62,965 bases of DNA. It comes from Corynebacterium sp. Lineage in GTDB: Bacteria; Actinomycetota; Actinomycetes; Mycobacteriales; Mycobacteriaceae. The DNA lies in the NCBI GenBank assembly GCA_030527885.1, contig JAUMZY010000009.1:1-62965 (forward strand), read 5' to 3'. Shown here one piece after another: positions 1 to 10,402 of the stretch. Within the stretch, counting starts at the first letter, position 1, and every line of letters begins with the position of its first letter. The notes beneath the pieces were generated by a model that ran no database searches, had not been told where the DNA came from, and saw only the letters and a program-made list of their open reading frames with translations. The translations under genes and the position numbers were made by a program.

Positions 1-730
1 CCTACTATTCCTTCTCCGAGAGCAATGATGGCTAGGAGGCTGTAGCGTTCAGCCATGTGATGTGGATGCCACTTCGGGATGGGTAATTTGCGTTCCACCC
101 AGAGCATTCCGAGAAGTTCGTAGAAAAGGATAGCGCTGCTGACGACTAGTACCGGCACGAGGTGTAGATTGGCGAAAGCCATGGCAACCCAAGCAAGTTG
201 GGATGTGGCTATGATAACCACCTGGGCGATGGCGGTACGCCGGTAGGTGGGATCGCCGTTAATCACTCGCAGCCACTGCGTCAGCAGCGCCACCCTGATA
301 ATAACATAGCCGAGCACAACAATCTTGTTATCTAGGTGATCATCCTCAATGGACTTGAAAACGATGGGTATGCCAATGCAGAAAATAACCACACCGATCA
401 TGGCTGCAAACATGGCAAGTCGGTAGCCCCAGTCGTCAGTGTCGAAGGCACTGGCAAACCAGGTGTAGTAGATACATGCCCACACGATGGCGAGAACGGA
501 GAAGGAAAAACCGATAAGTCCGGCCGATGATATGTGTACCGCCTTCGGCCACAATGTGGGCGAATTGGGCGCTGGCTGTACCAAAGGCAACGATGAAGAC
601 AAGGTCAAAGAGGAGGGAGCTCTAGTGGGGTTGCAACGCGGTGTTCCTCGTGCGGATCCCGGTTGCGCATGGATATGAGGGCTGCCCGAGGTTTGAGGGG
701 AATTCGGAAGTCACTTGTTTGATCTGACAT
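1..730 (-). pseudogene. Broken LtrA-family (low temperature requirement A) membrane protein gene, partial
   Basis: Read leftwards from an ATG at 730, the sequence gives an N-terminus with DPHEEHRVATPLEL, the usual start of LtrA-family multi-pass membrane proteins. The frame then breaks: four extra bases near 613-616 (a GAGG/AGGG tandem-like duplication) throw it into a stop at 605-607. The family motif FDLVFIVAFGTASAQFAH resumes in another frame down to about 541. A second one-base shift near 534-540 moves to the third frame, which stays open to the window edge (AGLIGFSFSVLAIVWAC, later HPHHMAERYSLLAIIALGEG). All family blocks are recognisable in order, so this is a recently disabled gene or one with two sequence errors. 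The 3' end lies outside the window. LtrA proteins are poorly characterised. High confidence in family, moderate in pseudogene status. Confidence 0.85.
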
Positions 731-762
731 TATAATTCACTATATACCGCAGATATATAAGA

Positions 763-768
763 TACACT
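763..768 (+). promoter_or_regulatory. -10 box TACACT of a likely leaderless promoter (DJ-1/PfpI gene)
   Basis: TACACT fits the actinobacterial -10 pattern TANNNT and ends seven bases before the ATG at 776. Transcription would then start at or next to the start codon. There is no Shine-Dalgarno sequence. The 45 bases upstream are very AT-rich and hold a second TATAAT at 731-736 and two TATATA blocks. Inferred from spacing only. Confidence 0.55.
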
Positions 769-775
769 ATCCATT

Positions 776-1411
776 ATGGGTTTACAGTACATTGCAATCT
801 ATGCCACTGACACGATAGCGGATTGGGAGTATTCGTACCTCACCGCCTATGTGGCAAATTTCAACCAGATGAAACCAGGACACCTCCACATTCTGTGGGT
901 GGGCGATGGTTTAGCACCTGTTCATTCTCTCGGAGGGATGGAGGTTACCCCCACCGCTGACCTAGATGAGTTAGATAATCTCCCGGTGGCGGCGCTGATG
1001 ATTCCCGGAGGAGATACGTATCATGCGGGGCATGAGCGGTTGTTGGGGAGCGTCGAAAAGCTTATGGCGCGGCAGATCCCGGTGGCGGCGATTTGTGGGG
1101 GCACTACTGTGCTGGCGCGCGCTGGGGTGTTGAATGACCGAAAGCATACATCGAATGCCCCGGAGTTTCTCCAAGCGGACGAGTATACGGGCGCAGCTCA
1201 CTATGTGGAGGCGCCGGCGGTGACGGATCAGGGTGTGATTACTGCCGGAGGAATTCACGCAGTGCCGTTTACAGCAGCAATCATGCGGGCAGTGGGGTTC
1301 GCGCCGGAACCAGTCATCGCAAACTGGGAGAAATTATTCACCTCCGGGAATCGGCAGTTTTTCACCAAATTCTCGGAGGCGATGGTTGCATGGTTACACA
1401 CTGAACCCTAG
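776..1411 (+). CDS. DJ-1/PfpI family protein (class I glutamine amidotransferase-like)
   Basis: A 211-residue cytosolic protein of the DJ-1/PfpI superfamily. The nucleophile elbow AAICGGT places the conserved cysteine at about residue 107. The partner acidic residue is probably Glu18 (ADWEYS), and MIPGGD near residue 75 is the usual glycine-rich loop before the elbow. Members include deglycase- or chaperone-like stress proteins and YoaZ/YdeA-type proteins; the substrate cannot be told here. The ATG follows a TANNNT box by seven bases, so the mRNA is probably leaderless. The 3' end overlaps the convergent sufT end by 18 bases and no terminator lies between them. The overlap with the SUF operon may be chance; no functional link is visible. 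Confidence 0.88.
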   Translation: MGLQYIAIYATDTIADWEYSYLTAYVANFNQMKPGHLHILWVGDGLAPVHSLGGMEVTPTADLDELDNLPVAALMIPGGDTYHAGHERLLGSVEKLMARQIPVAAICGGTTVLARAGVLNDRKHTSNAPEFLQADEYTGAAHYVEAPAVTDQGVITAGGIHAVPFTAAIMRAVGFAPEPVIANWEKLFTSGNRQFFTKFSEAMVAWLHTEP

Positions 1412-1773
1412 GGCTCGGAGTTGTTCCCGCCCGTCTTCGGTGATCATGTGTGGCCCCCAGGGTGGCATCCATACCCAGTTCAGCACGAGTTTTTCTGCTG
1501 CGCCGCTTTCAACGACGGCGGCTTGGGCTTGTTCTTCCAGCACGTCGGTGAGTGGGCAGGCTGGGCTGGTGAGGGTCATGTCGATGTGGGCTTCGGTGCC
1601 GTTTTCCATCCAGATATTGTAGACGAGTCCGAGGTCGACCACGTTGATGCCTAGTTCGGGGTCGATGACGTCGCGCATGTATTCTTCGACGTCGCCGATT
1701 TTAGCTAGGTCTTCTGGGGTTTGTTCGGGAATCTCGGAGGGGTCGGTTTGCACGGGGATGCCGTTTTCTTCCG

Positions 1774-1777
<4 letters not shown>
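1394..1777 (-). CDS. sufT: SufT-type MIP18/DUF59 Fe-S maturation factor
   Basis: A 127-residue protein of the MIP18 (DUF59) family, last gene of the SUF operon. Family features are the VEEYMRDVIDPELGINVVDLGLVY block and the TLTSPACPLTD segment, whose cysteine is the conserved one. SufT-type proteins help in Fe-S cluster assembly or transfer. The start chosen is the ATG at 1777, which forms an ATGA overlap with the sufU stop and follows a GAGGA site. A longer frame reaches 1846 but only reads through the end of sufU. The N-terminal 30 residues are acidic and Pro-rich. The 3' end overlaps the convergent DJ-1 gene. Confidence 0.92.
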
Positions 1778-3488
<1,711 letters not shown>

Positions 3489-4247
3489 TTAGACGAGGAA
3501 CTGATCGTAGCCGTGTGCTTCGAGTTCGTCGGCGAGTTCGGCGCCGCCGGAGGTAACGATTTTGCCGGCCGCGAACACGTGCACGAAGTCGGGCTTCACG
3601 TAGTTGAGGATGCGCTTGTAGTGGGTGATCATGATGATGCCGCCACCAGTTTCTTCTTGGTAGTTGTTGATGCCGTCGGAGACGATGCGCAGCGCGTCCA
3701 CGTCGAGTCCGGAGTCGGTTTCGTCCATGACTGCGAATTTCGGCCGCAGCAAATCGAGTTGCAGCACTTCGTGGCGTTTCTTTTCGCCACCGGAGAAGCC
3801 TTCGTTGACGGACCGCTCGGAGAAGGCTTTGTCAATGTGCAACCGGTCTTGCGCTTCTTTTACTTCCTTGACCCATTGCCGCAGTTTGGGGGCTTCACCG
3901 CGCACAGCTGTGGCTGCGCTACGCAAAAAGTTGGCCATGGATACTCCGGGAATTTCCGTTGGGTATTGCATGGCGAGGAAAAGGCCGGCGCGGGCGCGTT
4001 CGTCGATTTCCATGTCGAGGAGGTTTTCGCCGTCGAGAAGCACTTCGCCGTCGGTGATTTCGTAGCGGGGGTGCCCGGCCAGGGTGTAGGCGAGGGTGGA
4101 TTTACCAGAGCCGTTGGGGCCCATGATGGCGTGGGTTTCGCCGGAGTTGACGGTCAAATTCACGCCTTTGAGGATGGGCTTGGGTTCGGCGTTTTCGTCG
4201 GCTGGGATGACTTGGGCGTGCAGGTTACGGATTTCAAGTGTGCTCAT
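3489..4247 (-). CDS. sufC: SUF complex ATPase SufC
   Basis: A 252-residue ABC-type ATPase that works with SufB and SufD as the SufBC2D scaffold for Fe-S cluster assembly in the cytosol; it is not a transporter. Walker A GPNGSGKST lies at residues 43-51, the signature SGGEKKR at 152-158, and Walker B FAVMDE ends with Glu176. The DETDSGLD D-loop is typical of SufC. It lies 11 bases after sufD and 6 before sufS. Confidence 0.98.
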   Translation of the reverse strand: MSTLEIRNLHAQVIPADENAEPKPILKGVNLTVNSGETHAIMGPNGSGKSTLAYTLAGHPRYEITDGEVLLDGENLLDMEIDERARAGLFLAMQYPTEIPGVSMANFLRSAATAVRGEAPKLRQWVKEVKEAQDRLHIDKAFSERSVNEGFSGGEKKRHEVLQLDLLRPKFAVMDETDSGLDVDALRIVSDGINNYQEETGGGIIMITHYKRILNYVKPDFVHVFAAGKIVTSGGAELADELEAHGYDQFLV

Positions 4248-4258
4248 GGGTGTTCCTT

Positions 4259-5455
4259 TTAGTTTTGCTTTTCGACGCTCTGGCGTGCGTGGAGAGTTTC
4301 GAGTTCTGCGGCGACGCGGTTTTCTAGTTCTTCCCGGATGTTGGCCACGGGTATGCGCCCGATGACTTCGGAGAAGAAACCGCGGACGATGAGCCGGCGG
4401 GCTTCTTCTGGTGGAATACCACGGGCCCGGAGGTAGAACTCTTGCTCGTCGTCGAAGCGGCCCACCGTGGCGGCGTGGCCGGCGCCGGCGATTTCGCCGG
4501 TTTCGATTTCGAGGTTGGGCACCGCGTCGGCGCGGGCGCCTTCGGTGAGCACGAGGTTGCGGTTTGCTTCGTAAGTGTCGGTGCCTTGGGCGTTGGAGCG
4601 GATGAGGACGTCGCCCACCCAGGAGGTGTGTGCCTCGGGTTTCTTGGAGTCTGGGTCTGCCTGCAAAGCGCCTTTGTATAGGACGTTGCTGCGGCAGTTG
4701 GCAGTGGCGTGATCCACCAAGAGGCGTTGTTCGAAGAATTGGCCGTCGTCAGCAAAGTACACGCCGAGCATTTCGGCATCGCCGCCGGGGGCAGTGAACC
4801 GCACGCGGGGAATCATGCGCACCACATCGCCGCCGAAGAGGGCGACGGAGTGCCGCAGGATGCTGTCACGCCCGAGAACAGCGGCGTGCCCGGAGAGGTG
4901 CACAGCATCGTCGTTCCAGGAAGCATCAACAATGACGGTGAGTTTTGCGTTATCACCGATGACGAATTCCACGTTGTCGGTGTGGACGCCGCTGCCGGTG
5001 TAGCGCAGGTCCACAACAGCTTCGGCGCCTTCTTCAACTTCCACGACGATGTGGGCGAAGGTGGTCACGTCCATGCCGGCGCCGGTGGTCACTATCTGCA
5101 CCAGGTCTTTGGTCACCGAGTTGGCGGCAAAGTTGAGATAGTGGGCGGTTTGGGCAGAGGTGAATGCTTGGGCACCAGTGCGGTCGACGGGTGCGGAACT
5201 GCGGCCAACTCGGGCATCAATCTTGGAGATAACCTCGGCGCTGACGCCTTCAAGCCCCTCGGGGATGATGATCTCTACTTTTTCGGGGGCTTGGGGGGCG
5301 AAGGTGCCGTTGTGGAGTCCTTTGAGTCTGCGCAACGGCACGAAGCGCCAGACTTCGTCTTTGCCGTGGGGGATGTCGAAGTCGTCCACGTTGAAGGAGG
5401 TGAAAAGGTCACCTTTGGTGTTGTGGACCGTTGCGTTTTTTACGGTTTCAGCCAT
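4259..5455 (-). CDS. sufD: SUF complex subunit SufD
   Basis: A 398-residue SufB/SufD-family protein. The C-terminal half holds the family beta-helix core, with VLTEGARADAVPNLEIETGEI and the GHAATVGRFD histidine segment that contributes to the SufB-SufD interface. The C-terminal FYLRARGIPPEEARRLIVRGF matches the SufC-binding end. It follows sufB by five bases. Residues near the N-terminus (PHGKDEVWRFVPLRRLKGL) are the usual SufD start. Confidence 0.96.
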   Translation of the reverse strand: MAETVKNATVHNTKGDLFTSFNVDDFDIPHGKDEVWRFVPLRRLKGLHNGTFAPQAPEKVEIIIPEGLEGVSAEVISKIDARVGRSSAPVDRTGAQAFTSAQTAHYLNFAANSVTKDLVQIVTTGAGMDVTTFAHIVVEVEEGAEAVVDLRYTGSGVHTDNVEFVIGDNAKLTVIVDASWNDDAVHLSGHAAVLGRDSILRHSVALFGGDVVRMIPRVRFTAPGGDAEMLGVYFADDGQFFEQRLLVDHATANCRSNVLYKGALQADPDSKKPEAHTSWVGDVLIRSNAQGTDTYEANRNLVLTEGARADAVPNLEIETGEIAGAGHAATVGRFDDEQEFYLRARGIPPEEARRLIVRGFFSEVIGRIPVANIREELENRVAAELETLHARQSVEKQN

Positions 5456-5460
5456 GGTGG

Positions 5461-6879
5461 TTAGCCCACCGATCCTTCCATTTGCAGTTCAATCAAGCGG
5501 TTTAGCTCCAGGGCGTATTCCATGGGGAGTTCCTTGGCGATGGGTTCGACAAACCCGCGCACGATCATTGCCATGGCTTCATCTTCTTCAATGCCGCGTG
5601 ACATCAGGTAAAACAGTTGCTCTTCTGACACCTGCGACACAGTAGCCTCATGCCCCAACGACACGTGGTCGTTACGAATGTCGTTGTAAGGATAGGTGTC
5701 GGAGCGGGAAATGTTATCCACCAGCAGGGCATCACATTCCACATTGGAGGTGGAGTGGTGAGCGTTAGCGTTGATGCGCACCAGGCCACGGTAGGCGGCG
5801 CGGCCACCACTGCGGGCCACTGACTTGGACACAATGTTGGAGGAAGTATGCGGAGCCATGTGCACCATCTTGGCGCCGGTGTCTTGGAATTGGCCTTCAC
5901 CAGCGAACGCCACGGACAGCACTTCACCCTTAGCATTGGGGCCGGTCATCCACACTGCCGGGTACTTCATGGTCACCTTGGAACCAATGTTGCCATCCAC
6001 CCATTCCATGGTGGCGCCTTCTTCACACTTGGTGCGCTTGGTCACCAGGTTGTAGACGTTGTTGGACCAGTTCTGGATGGTGGTGTAGCGGCACCGACCG
6101 CCCTTCTTCACAATGATCTCCACCACGGCGGAGTGCAAGGAATCCGACTTGTAAATCGGGGCGGTGCAGCCCTCCACGTAGTGCACATAAGCATCCTCAT
6201 CCACAATGATCAGGGTGCGTTCAAACTGCCCCATGTTCTCGGTGTTGATGCGGAAATACGCCTGCAGCGGAATTTCCACATGCACGCCTTTGGGCACATA
6301 CACGAAAGAACCACCAGACCACACCGCGGTGTTCAGGGAAGCGAACTTGTTATCCCCGGGCGGAATAATCGTGCCGAAGTATTCCTTGAACAAGTCCGGG
6401 TGTTCCTTCAGGGCGGTGTCCGTGTCGAGGAAGATCACGCCTTGGCGTTCCAGGTCTTCCCGAATCTGGTGGTACACCACTTCGGATTCATACTGGGCGG
6501 CCACACCAGCGACGAGGCGCTGCTTTTCCGCCTCTGGAATACCCAACCGGTCGTAAGTGTTCTTGATGTCTTCCGGGAGTTCCTCCCAGGATTCCGCCTG
6601 CTTCTCGGTGGAGCGCACGAAGTACTTGATGTTGTCGAAATCAATTTCGGACAGGTCGGCACCCCAGGTGGGCAGTGGCTTTTTCTCGAAGAGGGACAGG
6701 GCCTTGAGCCGCATGTCCAGCATCCACTCGGGTTCGTTTTTCTTTGCGGAGATGTCGCGCACTACGTCTTCGTTGAGGCCGCGGCGGGCTTTTTGGCCGG
6801 CTTCGTCCGAGTCGTGCCAACCGTAGTTATACGGACCGATTGATTCAATGATCTCGTCATCAGTTACTGGCTGAGTCAT
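5461..6879 (-). CDS. sufB: SUF complex subunit SufB
   Basis: A 472-residue SufB, the subunit on which the Fe-S cluster is built. The central region has [20 protein letters not shown] and [11 protein letters not shown], and the C-terminal half has the conserved [20 protein letters not shown]-like stretch with its cysteine. The end, [22 protein letters not shown], is the SufC contact. Its ATG overlaps the sufR stop as ATGA. Length is normal and no intein is present, unlike in some mycobacteria. Confidence 0.98.
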   Translation of the reverse strand: MTQPVTDDEIIESIGPYNYGWHDSDEAGQKARRGLNEDVVRDISAKKNEPEWMLDMRLKALSLFEKKPLPTWGADLSEIDFDNIKYFVRSTEKQAESWEELPEDIKNTYDRLGIPEAEKQRLVAGVAAQYESEVVYHQIREDLERQGVIFLDTDTALKEHPDLFKEYFGTIIPPGDNKFASLNTAVWSGGSFVYVPKGVHVEIPLQAYFRINTENMGQFERTLIIVDEDAYVHYVEGCTAPIYKSDSLHSAVVEIIVKKGGRCRYTTIQNWSNNVYNLVTKRTKCEEGATMEWVDGNIGSKVTMKYPAVWMTGPNAKGEVLSVAFAGEGQFQDTGAKMVHMAPHTSSNIVSKSVARSGGRAAYRGLVRINANAHHSTSNVECDALLVDNISRSDTYPYNDIRNDHVSLGHEATVSQVSEEQLFYLMSRGIEEDEAMAMIVRGFVEPIAKELPMEYALELNRLIELQMEGSVG

Positions 6880-7568
6880 GAATCGCTCCTTCCATTGGGG
6901 AGGTTATGGGTGAGTACAGTGATGGGAATGTTGGTGGTGCACACGCCGTGGCCGCTGGCGATGGACGCCAAGGGTTGTACATGTTGCCCCAGGAGGCTGG
7001 CTATGACTTCGTGTTCGGCTTCGCACAATTCGGGGAATTGTGCCGCCACGCCAGCAATGGGGCAATGGTGTTGGCAGATTTGCAGGCCGGGGCCGGCGGC
7101 TGTGACGGTGGCAGCGTATCCGTTGCGGCTGAAGGCGTCGACAAGCGCATGCGCAATGTGTTCAACGTCATGATCATGGTTGTCTATTCCAGCAACGATC
7201 GCAGCTGCGCGTTTGCGGGCGAACGCCATGACGGCGGCGTCGCCCCCGGTTTCCCGGATTGTTTCCAACGCCTGCGCAGCGAGGGAATCGTAGTCGTGGC
7301 CGAACACCGCCTGACCGGCAACGGTCAATCGGAATGCTTTCGCTGGTCGGCCGCGACCACCACCAGTTTTTTTCCGTGGTACCAGTTCCGCATATCCGTC
7401 GTCGACAAGATTGTCGAGGTGACGGCGGATACCAGCAGCTGATAGTCCAAGATTTTGAGCCAATTGGGTTGCCGTGATGGTACCGGCGCGCAGTATGGTC
7501 ACCATGATGAGGCGTCGGGTTTCGCCTTCCGTGGAACGACTGTCACCGTGATATGTCATCTTGCGCAT
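6876..7568 (-). CDS. sufR: SUF operon regulator SufR (Fe-S, DeoR/ArsR-like winged helix)
   Basis: A 230-residue transcriptional regulator, first gene of the suf operon. The N-terminal winged helix (about residues 20-85) includes [24 protein letters not shown]. The C-terminal half has the cluster-binding cysteines Cys165, Cys169, Cys182 and Cys210 in [16 protein letters not shown] and GHGVCTTN. SufR proteins with a cluster repress their own operon and release it when clusters are lost. A strong AGGAGG lies only three bases before the ATG at 7568, so the in-frame ATG at 7559 (12 bases away) or 7568 are both possible starts. The palindrome at 7604-7615 is the likely operator. Confidence 0.95.
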   Translation of the reverse strand: MRKMTYHGDSRSTEGETRRLIMVTILRAGTITATQLAQNLGLSAAGIRRHLDNLVDDGYAELVPRKKTGGGRGRPAKAFRLTVAGQAVFGHDYDSLAAQALETIRETGGDAAVMAFARKRAAAIVAGIDNHDHDVEHIAHALVDAFSRNGYAATVTAAGPGLQICQHHCPIAGVAAQFPELCEAEHEVIASLLGQHVQPLASIASGHGVCTTNIPITVLTHNLPNGRSDS

Positions 7569-7603
7569 GTACCTCCTGACATCACACTCAAATTCTTTTA
7601 GAC

Positions 7604-7615
7604 AACACTAGTGTT
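7604..7615. promoter_or_regulatory. Palindrome AACACTAGTGTT, candidate SufR operator
   Basis: A perfect 12-base palindrome 36 bases before the sufR start. With flanks it reads CAAC-N6-GTTC, close to the CAAC-N6-GTTG form described for cyanobacterial SufR. On the minus strand it sits between TTTAAG and TAAAAG, which could be -35 and -10 boxes about 16 bases apart, so binding would block RNA polymerase. The assignment rests on position and symmetry. Confidence 0.55.
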
Positions 7616-7673
7616 CCTTAAATCCGCACTACTTACAAGCTGCGCTTTTAAGCATCGTCCCTAGCTGGCTTAT

Positions 7674-7688
7674 TTAGGGCACCCTACC
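7674..7688. promoter_or_regulatory. TTAGG-N4-CCTA element, weak DtxR-like site
   Basis: TTAGGGCACCCTACC matches about 12 of the 19 positions of the DtxR consensus, including the TTAGG and CCTA arms in the right spacing; TAGGG and CCCTA form an inverted repeat. It lies between sufR and mptB, right before the mptB -10 box. Iron control of suf would make sense, but the second half-site is poor. Confidence 0.3.
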
Positions 7689-7710
7689 GTCGTCGCAGTC
7701 CTGAAGCTAT

Positions 7711-7716
7711 TACCAT
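7711..7716 (+). promoter_or_regulatory. -10 box TACCAT, likely leaderless mptB promoter
   Basis: TACCAT (TANNNT) ends eight bases before the ATG at 7725, and no ribosome-binding site is present. It overlaps the alternative TTG start, which argues against that start. Confidence 0.45.
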
Positions 7717-7724
7717 TGGCTGCT

Positions 7725-9476
7725 ATGACACAACAACGCGAGCCCTGGTGGAAACATTCCATGGCCTTTTTGCCCCACCTCGGCAAAGCCGGCTCCCGTT
7801 CCGCCCTCCTGCACAACACCGAAGCCGAAGTTCACCCCTACCGGGACGCCTCCCTGCTGGTCACCGCCGCCACCGGCGTAGACCTCATATCCCCCAACCG
7901 GGACGGCAGCGTGCGCATCGAAGGACCGGACCCCACTCCCCTCACCCCATTTCGACTGCCCACCCTCAAAGTTTCGGAACTGCGGCGGTTTGCCTTCCTC
8001 CGGTGGCTGGGCACCCTCGGCGCATTGCTGCTGGGGTTCGGCGGGTTGGGGGCCGGCGCAGTGCCGGTGCTCGACAACCCGTATGCGCAATTTCCCGGAG
8101 GGGAAATCATTACGCAAATGTTGCAGACCCCCACGGCGTTGTGCTTCATCGGCATTGGATTGATCGTAGTGGCGTGGTTGATCATGGCACCGTTTACAGG
8201 GGTGACGTTCCAGCGGGGGAAACCACGCGCTGGGGTGTTGACCATGTCCATGATGCGGCGCACGTTCCTTGCGTGGACAGTGCCTATTTTGTTGGGGGCG
8301 CCACTGTTTACGCAGGATATTTATTCATATTTGGCCAATGGATCGATCATTACCCAAGGGTTAGATCCGTATTCGGCGGGGCCGGTGGATTTGTTAGGGG
8401 CAAATCATCCATTAGCACGGTCGGTGCCGTTGATTTGGGCGCACTCCCCTAGCCCATATGGACCGGTGGCGTTGGGCATTGCGGCGGTGATCAGCTGGCT
8501 CACCAATGACAACATTGTTGCCGGGGTGCTTGCACACCGGTTGTTGGCCATCGGCTGCGTGACGTTGATTGGGTGGGCTGTGGTGCAGTTGGCGCGCCGT
8601 TGTGGGGTGATTCCCCAAGCAGCATTGTGGTTGGGGGTGCTTAACCCGTTGACCATTCTGCACCTGGTGGGTGGTATTCACAACGAGGCGATCTTGTTGG
8701 GACTATTGCTGGTTGGGGTAGAATTAGGGTTACGGGGGGCCGATCGACTCCCGGCGTGGGGGTGGATTCTTGCCAGCGGGTTTTTGATCAGCTGCGCCGG
8801 CATGGTAAAGGTCACGGGGTTTTTAGGTTTGGGGTTTACGGGCATGGCGATGGCTCGGGCGTTACGACGCTCCCCGGTGGTATCGTGGGCCATAACGATT
8901 GCCGTGCAGTTGGCCATCATGGTCACGTCCATCCTCTTGGTAACATGGATCACTGGGATTGGGTTGGGGTGGGTTAGTGGCCAGGGTGGGGCAACGACAA
9001 TCCGCAGTTGGTTGAGCTTTACCACCGCCATTGGGGTTTTTTTTGGGTGGATTGGGCAAATGCTGAAGTTGGGGGATCATACGGAGGCAATTTTGTTGCT
9101 GACTCGTTCCGTGGGAGTCATGATTGCGGGCTTTTTGATGGTGCGCATGTTGTTTGCTACGTATGCTGGTCGGATTTCACCAGTGGGAGCGTTGGGTGTG
9201 TCGACGTTTGTGATGGTGGTGTTTTTTCCGGTGGTGCACCCGTGGTACATGTTGTGGGCGATTTTGCCCCTGTCTGCGTGGGCCAATAGGCCATTCTTCC
9301 GCAGTTCAGTGGTGATTTACAGCACTATTTTGTCGTTTTTTGTGCTGCCGCGAGGGTTAGCATTAGTGCCGGGTTCGGTGATATGGATATATTCAGCAGC
9401 GGTTATCGGTTTTGCGATTATCATTGGGGTGTCTTGGTTCGTTTTGAGGCGGCGTGGGGTTATTGGCCTAAACTAA
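7725..9476 (+). CDS. mptB: Polyprenol-phosphomannose-dependent alpha-1,6-mannosyltransferase MptB
   Basis: A 583-residue GT-C-fold membrane glycosyltransferase with about a dozen hydrophobic helices. MptB elongates the alpha-1,6-mannan core of lipomannan on the outer face of the membrane, using polyprenol-phosphate mannose. LFTQDIYSYLANG (about residues 190-200) holds the loop aspartate expected for GT-C enzymes. The first 75 residues are a hydrophilic cytosolic extension. The ATG at 7725 was chosen over an in-frame TTG at 7716 because TACCAT (7711-7716) ends eight bases before the ATG, a leaderless arrangement. As far as I know, a homologue lies next to sufR in C. glutamicum too. MptA is the alternative paralogue. 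Confidence 0.9.
   Translation: MTQQREPWWKHSMAFLPHLGKAGSRSALLHNTEAEVHPYRDASLLVTAATGVDLISPNRDGSVRIEGPDPTPLTPFRLPTLKVSELRRFAFLRWLGTLGALLLGFGGLGAGAVPVLDNPYAQFPGGEIITQMLQTPTALCFIGIGLIVVAWLIMAPFTGVTFQRGKPRAGVLTMSMMRRTFLAWTVPILLGAPLFTQDIYSYLANGSIITQGLDPYSAGPVDLLGANHPLARSVPLIWAHSPSPYGPVALGIAAVISWLTNDNIVAGVLAHRLLAIGCVTLIGWAVVQLARRCGVIPQAALWLGVLNPLTILHLVGGIHNEAILLGLLLVGVELGLRGADRLPAWGWILASGFLISCAGMVKVTGFLGLGFTGMAMARALRRSPVVSWAITIAVQLAIMVTSILLVTWITGIGLGWVSGQGGATTIRSWLSFTTAIGVFFGWIGQMLKLGDHTEAILLLTRSVGVMIAGFLMVRMLFATYAGRISPVGALGVSTFVMVVFFPVVHPWYMLWAILPLSAWANRPFFRSSVVIYSTILSFFVLPRGLALVPGSVIWIYSAAVIGFAIIIGVSWFVLRRRGVIGLN
9469..9474 (+). promoter_or_regulatory. -10 box TAAACT, likely leaderless promoter of the ABC transporter
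   Basis: TAAACT ends eight bases before the GTG start at 9483 and lies over the last codons of mptB. The same hexamer and the same spacing occur before zwf. No Shine-Dalgarno sequence precedes the GTG. Confidence 0.5.
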
Positions 9477-9482
9477 TTCTTC

Positions 9483-10397
9483 GTGACTTCTCACTATGCA
9501 CTTGAGCTTGTCGACGTCGTCAAGCGCTTTGGCGATCATGCTGCAGTTAACAACCTCAGCTTCACAGTCGAAACCGGAACGGTCGTGGCCCTGTTGGGCC
9601 CCAATGGGGCTGGCAAAACCACCACCATCGAGATGTGTGAAGGTTTTCAACAACCCACCTCCGGGAAAATCTCTGTGCTGGGTATCAACCCCGTCACCGA
9701 TCCGAATCAGGTGCGCGCAAAGGTGGGAATCATGCTGCAAGATTCCGGCTCGTATTCCGGCATTAAGGTGGAGGAAATGCTACGATTATCCGCCAGCTAT
9801 AACAAAGACCCCCTGGATCCCGCCTGGTTGCTGCAGCTCTTTGGGTTAGAAAATGCCCGCAACACCACCTACCGGCGGCTTTCTGGCGGCCAGAAACAGC
9901 GGTTAAATTTGGCCGTCGCATTGATTTCTCGCCCGCAATTGGTTTTCGTGGATGAGCCGACCGCCGGCATGGATGCCCAATCGCGCATTTTGGTGTGGAA
10001 CCTCATCAAAGCATTGCGCAATGACGGGGTGACGGTCATCCTTACCACCCACCTGATGGATGAGGCGCAAGCGTTAGCCGATAAGGTGCTTATTTTAGAT
10101 CGGGGGCAATTAGCTGCCGAGGGGAGCCCCGCAGAGTTACAGGCCGCTACCACCACCGCGATACATTTTGAGACGGATAAAGATGTGGATCTCACGGCCC
10201 CACAGTGGCGAGAATTTGATATAACCAGCATGAGGCCTCGCACGTATGTGGTGCGTGCGGTTCCTACTCCGGAGATCGTCGAAAAGCTAGCGCGCAATGC
10301 AGCCGCTGAGCGGATCTTGATCACACATCTTGACACGCATGCTCGAAGTTTAGAAGATGTTTTTCTTGACATCACCGGACACACTTTAAGGAGTTAA
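9483..10397 (+). CDS. ABC transporter ATP-binding protein (ABC-2 type exporter, DrrA-like)
   Basis: A 304-residue ATPase. Walker A GPNGAGKTTT (about residues 38-47), signature LSGGQKQRLNLAVALI (about 136-151), Walker B LVFVDEP and an H-loop TTHLMDEAQALAD are all intact. The roughly 80-residue C-terminal extension is typical of DrrA/CcmA-like ATPases. It starts with GTG right after mptB, probably from a leaderless promoter. It pairs with the permease that begins five bases after its stop. The position before ctaA is the same in C. glutamicum as I recall. The substrate is unknown; haem-related or antibiotic export are guesses only. Confidence 0.93.
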   Translation: MTSHYALELVDVVKRFGDHAAVNNLSFTVETGTVVALLGPNGAGKTTTIEMCEGFQQPTSGKISVLGINPVTDPNQVRAKVGIMLQDSGSYSGIKVEEMLRLSASYNKDPLDPAWLLQLFGLENARNTTYRRLSGGQKQRLNLAVALISRPQLVFVDEPTAGMDAQSRILVWNLIKALRNDGVTVILTTHLMDEAQALADKVLILDRGQLAAEGSPAELQAATTTAIHFETDKDVDLTAPQWREFDITSMRPRTYVVRAVPTPEIVEKLARNAAAERILITHLDTHARSLEDVFLDITGHTLRS

Positions 10398-10402
10398 GCA
10401 GC

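Noticed and set aside
5848-6843. Plus-strand open frame of 331 codons
   Set aside because: Antisense to sufB; no domain, no ribosome-binding site, composition of a shadow frame.
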